From positions 1-7,003 of the forward strand of contig JASHZA010000259.1 in assembly GCA_030042765.1 (NCBI GenBank): DNA of 7,003 nt, written 5' to 3'. Positions 1-5,656 of this stretch are shown piece by piece (position 1 is the first letter of the stretch; each line of letters starts with the position of its first letter). A model generated the notes under the pieces. The model had not been told where the DNA came from, made no database searches, and worked only from the letters and a program-made list of their open reading frames with translations. The translations under genes and the position numbers were made by a program. This DNA comes from Candidatus Binataceae bacterium. GTDB lineage: Bacteria; Desulfobacterota; Binatia; Binatales; Binataceae.

Positions 1-476
1 AATTCGGCCGGGCGATAACGGCGCAGGTGATGATGCGTGACGTCGTGCTCACTCCAGAGCCAGGGTAACGCTGGCACCGTGAGGAGTAGGCGACCGCCGG
101 GTTTCAACCTTGTACGTAACGCACGCAAAGAACCAGCGTCGTCCGCGAGATGTTCCAGCACGTCCGTCATGACGATCAGATCAAACCGTGTATCGCCAAA
201 AGGGATGTTCTCAGGCAGCGAGCCTTGACACAGTTCCGCAAGACCGCGTGAAGCCGCAAACCGCAGCGCCGACGGGTCAGCGTCCATGGCGTAGAGCCGA
301 CCGCGCCGCGCGAGCATCGGAAAATTCCCCCCTGTGCCGCAGCCAGGCTCGAGGATCGCCGCAGAAGGCGGCAAGCTCATTCGGTCGATCATCTGGTTGC
401 AGATGGCGCGGCGCGAGGCGAACCACCAATGCAAATCCTCGACCGCCGCCATTCGCCGATAAAGGCTGGGATCCAT
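1..476 (-). CDS. Class I SAM-dependent methyltransferase, 3' part missing at window edge
   Basis: This is a partial reading frame of 158 complete codons, starting at ATG 476-474 and still open at base 1. Seen: an N-terminal HWWF motif (residues 16-19), SAM-binding motif I EPGCGTG (43-49), an acidic stretch MDAD after the next strand (64-67), DVLEHL (105-110) and LKPGGRLLLTVPA (124-136). A DVTHHHLRRY segment follows near the break. These motifs and their order are typical of Methyltransf_11/23-type enzymes found in surface-glycan clusters. The protein is probably cytoplasmic and transfers a methyl group from SAM to an unknown acceptor. It starts 10 bases after the stop of the GT2 gene. An AAGGAG sits at about 490-495, 13 bases before the ATG, which is rather far; a second in-frame ATG is at 452. 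Methylation of a sugar or lipid carrier is inferred from the neighbours only. Confidence 0.88.
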   Translation of the reverse strand, partial: MDPSLYRRMAAVEDLHWWFASRRAICNQMIDRMSLPPSAAILEPGCGTGGNFPMLARRGRLYAMDADPSALRFAASRGLAELCQGSLPENIPFGDTRFDLIVMTDVLEHLADDAGSLRALRTRLKPGGRLLLTVPALPWLWSEHDVTHHHLRRYRPAE

Positions 477-486
477 CGTGGGCGCG

Positions 487-1518
487 CTACTCCTTCGCCT
501 CGAACCCCCAAGCGTCGCGCACCAGATAGAGCGGACGGCCCTTAACCTCGTTGTACATACGTGCCATGTACTCTCCCATGATGCCGAGCGTAATCAACTG
601 CACGCCGCCGAAGAATAAGACGGCGACCATCAGCGAAGCGTAGCCGGGAACGTCGATGCCGCGAAAAATCTTAAAGCTCGCCAGGAACAGAGCATAAAGG
701 AACGCGAAGACCGAGAAGACAAGCCCAAGATAGCTCCAGACCTTGAGAGGTAAGGAGCTAAACGATGTTACCGCGTCTATAGCGAAGTTCCACAGCAGCC
801 AATAGTTCCATTTGGTCTGGCCGGCGTTGCGCGGCTCGCGATCGTAGACCAGCGCAGTCTGTCGGAAGCCAACCCATGCGAATAGCCCCTTCATAAAGCG
901 GGTACGCTCCGGCAGTCGAACGAGAACGTCTACGACGCGTCGGTCGAGCAGGCGAAAATCGCCAGTATCATGAGGGATGGGGATATCAGTGATTCGGTCA
1001 AAAATCCGATAGAAATACTTCGCGGTGGCGCGCTTCACCATACTTTCTCCCTCGCGACGCCGACGGGTCGCGTAGACCACATCGAAGCCCTCGCGCCACT
1101 TAACCACCATCTGCTCGATCAGTTCAGGCGGATCCTGCAGATCGGCATCGAGCGGCACCACCGCGGCGCCCTGCGCATAGTCGAAACCAGCACTGAGAGC
1201 GACATCCTTGCCGAAATTACGTGAAAGGCTAACCAGCTTAAGGGCGGGAATCCGCTCGCGGAGTTCAAGCAGCCGCGCAACGCTCGCGTCGGTACTGCCG
1301 TCATCCACGCAGATTATCTCGTACGTGAGGTTGAGGCGTTCGAGGACCGGGAGAAGGCGCGCAAAGAGCTTATCGAGATTGGCGGCCTCGTTGTGCAGCG
1401 GGATCACCACCGAAAGTTCAACTGACCTGGTAGCTCGCACAGCAACGGCCTTTAACGGCGCGGGCTCAGTGTTCTGTCGCAGACTAGTCTCGTCGACTCG
1501 CATCTCAGATCTGCTCAA
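487..1518 (-). CDS. GtrB/ArnC/DPM1-like polyprenyl-phosphate glycosyltransferase (GT2)
   Basis: This GT2 enzyme has 343 residues when counted from TTG 1518. The N-terminal half is a GT-A catalytic domain: SVVIPLHNE (36-44), VDDGSTD (71-77), SLSRNFGKD (98-105), DADLQDPPE (124-132), a basic RRRREGES (152-159), GDFRL (186-190) and ER..F.KGLFAWVGF (204-218). NAGQTKWNYW (231-240) matches the loop seen before the membrane part in this family. Two hydrophobic segments follow (about 259-283 and 291-314). By family, it transfers a sugar from a nucleotide sugar to polyprenyl phosphate on the cytoplasmic face of the membrane. Which sugar cannot be read from the sequence. The TTG start has GAAGG 7 bases upstream and overlaps the TGA of the preceding gene (TTGA, 1515-1518), implying translational coupling. 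ATG 1503 (338 residues) is an alternative with a weaker ribosome site. The length is normal for the family. Confidence 0.92.
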   Translation of the reverse strand: MSRSEMRVDETSLRQNTEPAPLKAVAVRATRSVELSVVIPLHNEAANLDKLFARLLPVLERLNLTYEIICVDDGSTDASVARLLELRERIPALKLVSLSRNFGKDVALSAGFDYAQGAAVVPLDADLQDPPELIEQMVVKWREGFDVVYATRRRREGESMVKRATAKYFYRIFDRITDIPIPHDTGDFRLLDRRVVDVLVRLPERTRFMKGLFAWVGFRQTALVYDREPRNAGQTKWNYWLLWNFAIDAVTSFSSLPLKVWSYLGLVFSVFAFLYALFLASFKIFRGIDVPGYASLMVAVLFFGGVQLITLGIMGEYMARMYNEVKGRPLYLVRDAWGFEAKE

Positions 1519-3083
1519 GGTTTTGCCTTCTCCGCCCGGACAAAATCAAAAAGATCATAATGGCCGGAAGAGCCACGAGGATAGCGTTCGATTAACCGGA
1601 GACACTTCATCGCCGGCGAGACGCGGTAGCGGCGCTCATCGCGGTCGTTCAGAACCAGGTAACCGGCACTCGCATGGGTTCCAATCCATCCGCATAAGTC
1701 CGTCGGGCAGGACTCTGGCAACGCTATGAAACGCGCATGGGCGTACCAAGCCACCCGGCCGTCCACCGCGATGACGTCTCGCGGCTTCGTCTCACGACCC
1801 GCAATAGCCTCCCCAGCGTAGCGGATTCCTCGCATATCATAACCGATAGGCCATAGAGTGCGGGGTAATAGTGTGAGCGCGACCGTAAACGGGATCGCAG
1901 CGTTCGGCAACCGCCATCCAGCGGCGCCAGCCCAACGGACTGCAATCGCGGCAACTGACTCCACGCCGAGCGCCACCCAACCCAGGGTGAAAGGAACCAG
2001 ATGGATCATAAAACGGGTGCCGGTGTACGAAAGCGCGAAGCCACAGAAGTAGAAGAGCACGACACCCGCAAGAAACAGTTCGGCAAAACTATCGAGCAAC
2101 GCGCGGCCTCGCTGCCACAGACCAGCGACAAGAAGAATCGTCAGGAGCGGATCGAGTGCCTGAACGAAATTGTACGAGGACGTAACGAGGCTATTACCTA
2201 CCTTTTCCATGTAAAGCTTCGGTTCAGCAAACAAGGGGGTCAGTGGCGATATCTGCGATGAGTAACCTCGACGTCGCCATTCCTGCGAGTTTTCCGCCAC
2301 ATCGCCCATTCCATACATCATCGCAGCGGTGAATTCGCGACCTACGGTCCATTGGCCAGTGCTGGCTCTCAGGTAAAGGAAGTAAGGTGAAGCGACCAGC
2401 AAAAACCCGATTGTTAGGATGGCCGCGGCGGCCAGCACCTCCTTGAATTCATTCCGGCACCACGCAAAACCGCGAGCGATTATCGCGGCAATGGCCACCA
2501 CGGGCATGCCAATCGCTTCGGTGCGGTATAGATATGCGAGTCCATACAGCACGCCCGCAGCTCCGACAAATGCAAGTCGGCGCGAACGAAGCCCGCGCAA
2601 CATCAGCGCGACACCGCTCGTGATTAGGAAGATGTACCCAGCTTCGGTTCTGACAGACGCGGAGAAGGCGGCCATCCCCGGATGGATAGCGGCGAGCCCA
2701 GCTGCACCCAACGCCAGGTCGCTGCGGGCGAAGGCTTCACGCGTCATCGCATAGATCGACACGACTGCCGCGGTGCCTAGCAGTGCAGAGACAAGGTTGC
2801 CCGCGAGTTCCCAGTCCGGTACGACGACATGCATCGCGACGATCAGCAGCGGATACAGCGGCGAAAACACCGCGCCGAGGGCGCCCACCACATCTCCTGA
2901 CGCAAGCTGACGCGCCATCGTGAGGTAACCAACCCCATCCCCCGAGATGCAGAAATTGGTCAGGCTCAAGTATAGCCGGATGGCGAGCGCCAGGCCCGCG
3001 ACGAGGAGCAACGGATTTTCGATGGCTGGCCAGGAGACGCCCGGACCGGCTTTCTGGGCCTGATCAGACAGAATGGCGCACAC
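1515..3083 (-). CDS. GT-C-type membrane glycosyltransferase (PMT/ArnT-like)
   Basis: This is a 522-residue polytopic protein. I count about 12 hydrophobic segments (near 23-41, 69-88, 97-112, 124-140, 149-163, 171-186, 192-204, 216-236, 312-323, 335-352, 357-377, 395-410). A soluble C-terminal region of about 110 residues follows. The first periplasmic loop carries SGDGVGYLTMA (47-57), with Asp49 where GT-C enzymes place their catalytic acidic residue. FSPLYP (73-78), SVRTEAG (143-149) and YLYRTEA (184-190) resemble PMT/GT39 loop motifs. By family it takes a sugar from a polyprenyl-phosphate-linked donor and transfers it outside the cytoplasmic membrane. The downstream GT2 gene plausibly makes that donor. 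The start is GTG 3083: an in-frame TGA at 3095-3093 rules out anything longer, and a later start would remove the first membrane helix. No good Shine-Dalgarno precedes it. The exact subfamily and acceptor are unknown. Confidence 0.85.
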   Translation of the reverse strand: MCAILSDQAQKAGPGVSWPAIENPLLLVAGLALAIRLYLSLTNFCISGDGVGYLTMARQLASGDVVGALGAVFSPLYPLLIVAMHVVVPDWELAGNLVSALLGTAAVVSIYAMTREAFARSDLALGAAGLAAIHPGMAAFSASVRTEAGYIFLITSGVALMLRGLRSRRLAFVGAAGVLYGLAYLYRTEAIGMPVVAIAAIIARGFAWCRNEFKEVLAAAAILTIGFLLVASPYFLYLRASTGQWTVGREFTAAMMYGMGDVAENSQEWRRRGYSSQISPLTPLFAEPKLYMEKVGNSLVTSSYNFVQALDPLLTILLVAGLWQRGRALLDSFAELFLAGVVLFYFCGFALSYTGTRFMIHLVPFTLGWVALGVESVAAIAVRWAGAAGWRLPNAAIPFTVALTLLPRTLWPIGYDMRGIRYAGEAIAGRETKPRDVIAVDGRVAWYAHARFIALPESCPTDLCGWIGTHASAGYLVLNDRDERRYRVSPAMKCLRLIERYPRGSSGHYDLFDFVRAEKAKP

Positions 3084-3169
3084 ACCAACGCATCATAGCC
3101 GCGCTCGCCAGCGGCTCAAACGACTTCGCGACCGTCGTCTTCGAAACCGGAGGGCCGCTTGTTAAACAG

Positions 3170-3188
3170 CCGGAACGCACGGTTCCGG
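3170..3188 (-). terminator. Hairpin after the cold shock gene, possible terminator
   Basis: On the minus strand a perfect 7-bp stem CCGGAAC / GTTCCGG with a 5-base loop lies 10 bases after the cold shock gene stop. It is followed by CTGTTTAAC, so the T tract is short and imperfect. It could stop or attenuate transcription between the cold shock gene and the glycosyltransferase operon, or stabilise the 3' end. Terminator function is inferred from position and shape. Confidence 0.45.
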
Positions 3189-3198
3189 TAGAAGACTC

Positions 3199-3399
3199 CT
3201 ATTTTCGCATGACGTTGGCTGCTTGCAGACCCTTCGGTCCTTGGGCCACTTCGAACTGAACTTCTTCGCCTTGTTCGAGGGAGCGGAAGCCAGACCCGTC
3301 GATGGCAGTGTAATGAACGAAGACTTCCTGTCCGTCGTTCATAGTGATGAAGCCATAGCCCTTCTTTGGGCTAAACCACTTGACTACGCCGATTGCCAT
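3199..3399 (-). CDS. Cold shock domain protein, CspA family
   Basis: This is a complete 66-residue single-domain cold shock protein, the usual length for the family. Seen: VKWFSPKKGYGFIT (6-19) containing RNP1 (KGYGFI, 13-18), RNP2 as VFVHY (26-30), the GFRSL turn (37-41) and the ending GLQAANVMRK. By family it binds single-stranded RNA and DNA in the cytoplasm, acting as an RNA chaperone or antiterminator. The start at ATG 3399 places the fold exactly at residue 1. The frame stays open to 3513, but that 38-residue extension has no cold-shock homology pattern and lies in the leader. GGGAGG at 3412-3417 is 12 bases before the ATG, with a second G-rich run closer in. It appears monocistronic, with its own promoter upstream and a hairpin downstream. 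Cold induction is not shown by the sequence; many family members are constitutive. Confidence 0.96.
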   Translation of the reverse strand: MAIGVVKWFSPKKGYGFITMNDGQEVFVHYTAIDGSGFRSLEQGEEVQFEVAQGPKGLQAANVMRK

Positions 3400-3501
3400 T
3401 TCCCCCGAAAACCTCCCTGCAAAATCGGTGAACACCCAAGCCATTAGCCACAGGAGCCCTCTTGCCACCCCCGGAATCAGGCGACCTGCGGATAACGCGC
3501 G

Positions 3502-3530
3502 CATATACCACAAGCGGCCCGGGTTACCAA
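3502..3530 (-). promoter_or_regulatory. Putative sigma-70-type promoter of the cold shock gene
   Basis: On the minus strand TTGGTA (3530-3525, 4 of 6 to the -35 consensus) and TATATG (3507-3502, 4 of 6 to the -10 consensus) are separated by exactly 17 bases. Transcription starting near 3495 would give a leader of roughly 95 nucleotides before the cold shock ATG at 3399. Long leaders are known for cspA-type mRNAs, so the layout is plausible, but the assignment rests on consensus matching only. Confidence 0.4.
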
Positions 3531-3583
3531 GGAGTCAGCGAGTGCCTCGAAGCTGCAAATTTCGGCGGAGATGGGCGAAGTGG

Positions 3584-3877
3584 CTACCAACCGCGCCACC
3601 GTGTTGGACGCGCGTGGATATGGCAGTGGTCGGGAATCTGACGCATCACACCATCGATGATGAACTCGTTGGCGCCGTATTTCTTGCGAGCGACCACTGT
3701 GAGCGCTTCAATCATGAACTCCCGTTCCTCGTCGCTCGGGATCGCTCGATGGTCGCCCAGCACTGCCATCGGCGTATCACAGGAATCACATTCCAGGATC
3801 GCAAACCGGAACGGCAGCATGAAGCGCGCGTACCACGGCGTGTATTCCTTCAATTCGCACAGGTCACATTTCGCCAT
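3584..3877 (-). CDS. Small Cys-pair/HxHxH protein, probably HIT-like
   Basis: This 97-residue protein is not one I can name with certainty. Seen: CDLC (4-7), FAILECDSCDTPMAVLGDHR (25-44) holding a second Cys pair (30, 33), an acidic helix-like stretch (48-64), and MRQIPDHCHIHARP (78-91) near the C-terminus. The two CxxC pairs could bind one zinc. The order of a CxxC near the N-terminus, a hydrophobic strand followed by PMAVL and a basic turn, then a helix and HxHxHxxP matches a shortened histidine-triad (HIT) fold. HIT proteins hydrolyse or transfer nucleotide monophosphates, so a nucleotide-related role is possible. It is shorter than most HIT proteins (about 110-150 residues). It starts at ATG 3877 without a clear Shine-Dalgarno and stops 54 bases upstream of the putative cold shock -35 box, so joint transcription with that gene is not obvious. 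Codon and GC character match the neighbours. Confidence 0.78.
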   Translation of the reverse strand: MAKCDLCELKEYTPWYARFMLPFRFAILECDSCDTPMAVLGDHRAIPSDEEREFMIEALTVVARKKYGANEFIIDGVMRQIPDHCHIHARPTRWRGW

Positions 3878-3931
3878 GGATAAAACGCTTAGCGAGTTGG
3901 GACGTTTTCAACAAGGGGCGGCGCCCACGCG

Positions 3932-3958
3932 ATTCTATGACCCGAATCAACTTGCCAA
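3932..3958 (-). promoter_or_regulatory. Putative promoter of the HIT-like gene
   Basis: On the minus strand TTGGCA (3958-3953, 5 of 6) and TAGAAT (3937-3932, 5 of 6) lie 55 bases or more upstream of ATG 3877. The boxes match consensus well, but the 15-base spacer is shorter than the usual 16-18, which lowers confidence. The rest of the divergent region (3878-4073) shows no other convincing promoter, including for the plus-strand amidohydrolase. Confidence 0.35.
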
Positions 3959-4060
3959 ACCCACGCGATAGACGACTCGCATGAGCGACTTGACCGGTCT
4001 TGGCCTGGGGTTGGCGGCTTGCTGCGCTCGTGCGAAACTCGAAAACGGCGCGACGGCGAG

Positions 4061-4065
4061 AGGAG
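4061..4065 (+). promoter_or_regulatory. Shine-Dalgarno site fixing the amidohydrolase start
   Basis: AGGAG (within GAGAGGAG) ends 8 bases before ATG 4074. The longer in-frame start at ATG 3981 has no such site, and the 31 residues it would add look unrelated to the family. The start is therefore placed at 4074. Confidence 0.8.
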
Positions 4066-4073
4066 TTAACCAG

Positions 4074-5255
4074 ATGCATGCAAAGGCTGCGGCACGCGAG
4101 CGACTCGAGTCGGCGCAGAAAGGCCTGATCGACCTGAGCCATCGAATCCACGCCCATCCGGAGTTGGGATGGGAGGAAGAAAAGGCTTCGACCTGGATTG
4201 CCGAGGCTCTCGACGGCGCCGGCTTCAAGGTCCAGCGGGGAGTGTGTGACCTGCCAACCGCCCTCATCGCCCGCGCGGGCTCTGGTCCGCTGCACGTGGC
4301 CTTCTGCGCCGAATACGATTGCCTCCCGGGCATCGGACACGCTTGCGGTCACAACATTATCGCGGCGATCGGTGTTGGCGCGGCAATTGCTGCAGCGAAG
4401 GTGGCCGACGACGCAGGACTAACGATAACCCTGCTGGGCACGCCGGCGGAAGAAGTGTGCGACGCCGGGGGCAAGATCTTGATGCTCGAGCGTGGCGCGT
4501 TCGAAGGCGTTCATGCAGCAATGATGGTCCATCCCGCTCCGGTGGACATGGCGATGCCGCCAATTATCGCGGTTGCCATGTTCGACGTTTTCTATACGGG
4601 AAAGGAGGCGCACGCCTCCGCCTTTCCCGAGCGCGGGATCAATGCCGCCGATGCACTCACCGTGGCGCAGACCGCGATCGGATTGCTCCGCCAGCACATC
4701 CGGAATACCGACCGGATTCATGGAATCGTCACCAACGGCGGCGCCGCTCCCAACGTTGTGCCGGCACATACCTCCGCGAAGTACTTCGTACGCGCCGCCA
4801 CGGTCGAGAAACTCGACGATCTGTTGCCGCGGGTGCATCGATGCTTTGAAGCGGGAGCCCTGGCCACGGGGTGCAAGGTGGAAATTGTCGGCGGTGGCAA
4901 ACCCTACGCCGAGAGGCAGCATGACCGCCCATTGGCCGCGCTCTATGCAGACAATGCCAAGGACCTCGGTCGCACACTGCGTGATGTGGGCGCCGCGGGC
5001 GGCGCAGTTAACCTTGCACGCGCGGCCGGCTCGACCGACATGGGCAATGTGTCCCTGAAGATTCCGGCGATTCATCCGATGATCGGTATAAATTCGCTGC
5101 CGGCTGTGAACCATCAACCAGAATTCACCGCGCATGGCATCAGCCCCGACGCCAACCGCGCGATTTTCGACGGTGCGCTCGCTCTGGCCTGGACGGCGAT
5201 CGACGCGGCGTCGGACCCGGCAACCCGCAAACGGCTGCTGGCTGCCGCCGGCTGA
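4074..5255 (+). CDS. M20D-type metallo-amidohydrolase (AbgB/PM20D2-like)
   Basis: This 393-residue enzyme has the normal length for M20D peptidases. Seen: HAHPELGWEE (26-35), AEYDCLPGIGHACGHN (79-94), LLGTPAEE (120-127), MMVHPAP (150-156), the start of the lid domain around YTGKEAHASAFPERGINA (174-191), and INSLPAVNHQPEFTAHG (339-355). In this family the metal ligands are a Cys and His of the CGH motif, a Glu of PAEE, the His before P, and a late His. Here these are Cys91, His93, Glu127 (or 126), His153 and His347, so the site looks intact. It is expected to hydrolyse an amide bond in an N-acyl amino acid, p-aminobenzoyl-glutamate or a dipeptide-like substrate in the cytoplasm; no signal peptide is visible. 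Substrate choice cannot be read from sequence. It is transcribed away from the HIT-like gene and has no intact operon partner here. Confidence 0.92.
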   Translation: MHAKAAARERLESAQKGLIDLSHRIHAHPELGWEEEKASTWIAEALDGAGFKVQRGVCDLPTALIARAGSGPLHVAFCAEYDCLPGIGHACGHNIIAAIGVGAAIAAAKVADDAGLTITLLGTPAEEVCDAGGKILMLERGAFEGVHAAMMVHPAPVDMAMPPIIAVAMFDVFYTGKEAHASAFPERGINAADALTVAQTAIGLLRQHIRNTDRIHGIVTNGGAAPNVVPAHTSAKYFVRAATVEKLDDLLPRVHRCFEAGALATGCKVEIVGGGKPYAERQHDRPLAALYADNAKDLGRTLRDVGAAGGAVNLARAAGSTDMGNVSLKIPAIHPMIGINSLPAVNHQPEFTAHGISPDANRAIFDGALALAWTAIDAASDPATRKRLLAAAG

Positions 5256-5257
5256 CG

Positions 5258-5404
5258 TTGCGTCCGAGCGTTTTCGGTTTCTTTGCAACCGAGGGACCGG
5301 TGAGCTTTGAGGATCGCATCAGAAATATCCGGCTGCTCGGACGGGAGGTCTCGCCGGTGGTGCGCGAATACGGCAAGGAACTTGGACCCATCGATCCGTT
5401 TTGA
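5258..5404 (+). pseudogene. C-terminal remnant of a luciferase-like (LLM) flavin monooxygenase
   Basis: Three bases after the amidohydrolase stop, in another frame, an open stretch reads LRPSVFGFFATEGPVSFEDR and continues RIRNIRLLGREVSPVVREYG up to the end GPIDPF and TGA 5402-5404. The pattern of a short strand, GPVSFEDRIRNIRLLG and then an EV.P..RE helix resembles the last 40-50 residues of LLM-class flavin-dependent oxidoreductases. These are normally 300-400 residues long. Upstream the same frame runs into the amidohydrolase gene with no LLM-like sequence, so the catalytic body is absent. A short GTG ORF at 5300 (34 codons) is possible, but no ribosome site supports it. The best reading is a deletion remnant whose body was lost when the amidohydrolase came to lie here. 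The family call is from memory of the pattern, not a search. Confidence 0.5.
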
Positions 5405-5656
5405 GCGCGAGCCAGGCTCGCACCCGTACACACCGGGCCCTCAGCGTGAGCCCCTGGTATCGCCGACGACGACACGCGCTGCTTCAAACTAAGCCCTCGG
5501 AGAGCCGGGCCGCGCCGCTTTGGCAATTCGACCGGGTCTGCCTCAGAAGGGGCGGCGTTTCCTTTAGGTTATCTCTTTCTCCTCGCGACCAGGTGACGGA
5601 ACTTTGACACTTGAACGGCGCTTCGGCACGCGCAATGCTCTGTGATTGAGAGCGCC
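5405..5656. other. Intergenic region between the LLM remnant and the FHA gene
   Basis: I see no supported gene in these 252 bases. Contents: a 15-base palindrome at its left end (5407-5421), and a perfect -35 hexamer TTGACA at 5604-5609 preceded by GGAAC. The position 17 bases downstream reads CACGCG, which is not a credible -10 box, so I do not call a promoter. The FHA gene promoter probably lies here but is not recognisable. No hairpin followed by a T run is evident, so the amidohydrolase has no clear intrinsic terminator. Confidence 0.5.
5407..5421. repeat. 15-base near-perfect palindrome
   Basis: GCGAGCC, one A, then GGCTCGC: a 7-base inverted repeat around a single central base, 2 bases after the LLM remnant stop. 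No T run follows, so it does not look like an intrinsic terminator. It could be a protein-binding site or chance; its function is unknown. Confidence 0.55.

Noticed and set aside
188..529. Plus-strand frame opposite the methyltransferase
   Set aside because: The opposite strand carries clear SAM-methyltransferase motifs through the same bases.
3400..3513. N-terminal extension of the cold shock protein to 104 residues
   Set aside because: Family members start where ATG 3399 lies; the extension covers the putative promoter and leader and has no conserved pattern.
3981..4073. Longer amidohydrolase start at ATG 3981
   Set aside because: It has no Shine-Dalgarno and would add 31 non-family residues, whereas ATG 4074 has AGGAG at ideal spacing.
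3864..4352. Minus-strand open frame spanning the divergent intergenic region and the start of the amidohydrolase
   Set aside because: It overlaps the well-supported amidohydrolase start and the HIT-like gene start and shows no domain.
4419..5288. Long minus-strand open frame (289 codons) opposite the amidohydrolase
   Set aside because: The plus-strand frame has full M20 motifs; the antisense translation is Arg/His/Cys-rich with no recognisable domain and no ribosome site. It is a GC-rich shadow.
5407..5421. Palindrome as an intrinsic terminator of the amidohydrolase
   Set aside because: It has only one central base as a loop and no T run follows on either strand.
5604..5632. TTGACA as a promoter for the FHA gene
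   Set aside because: The -35 hexamer is perfect, but nothing like a -10 box occurs 16-18 bases downstream.
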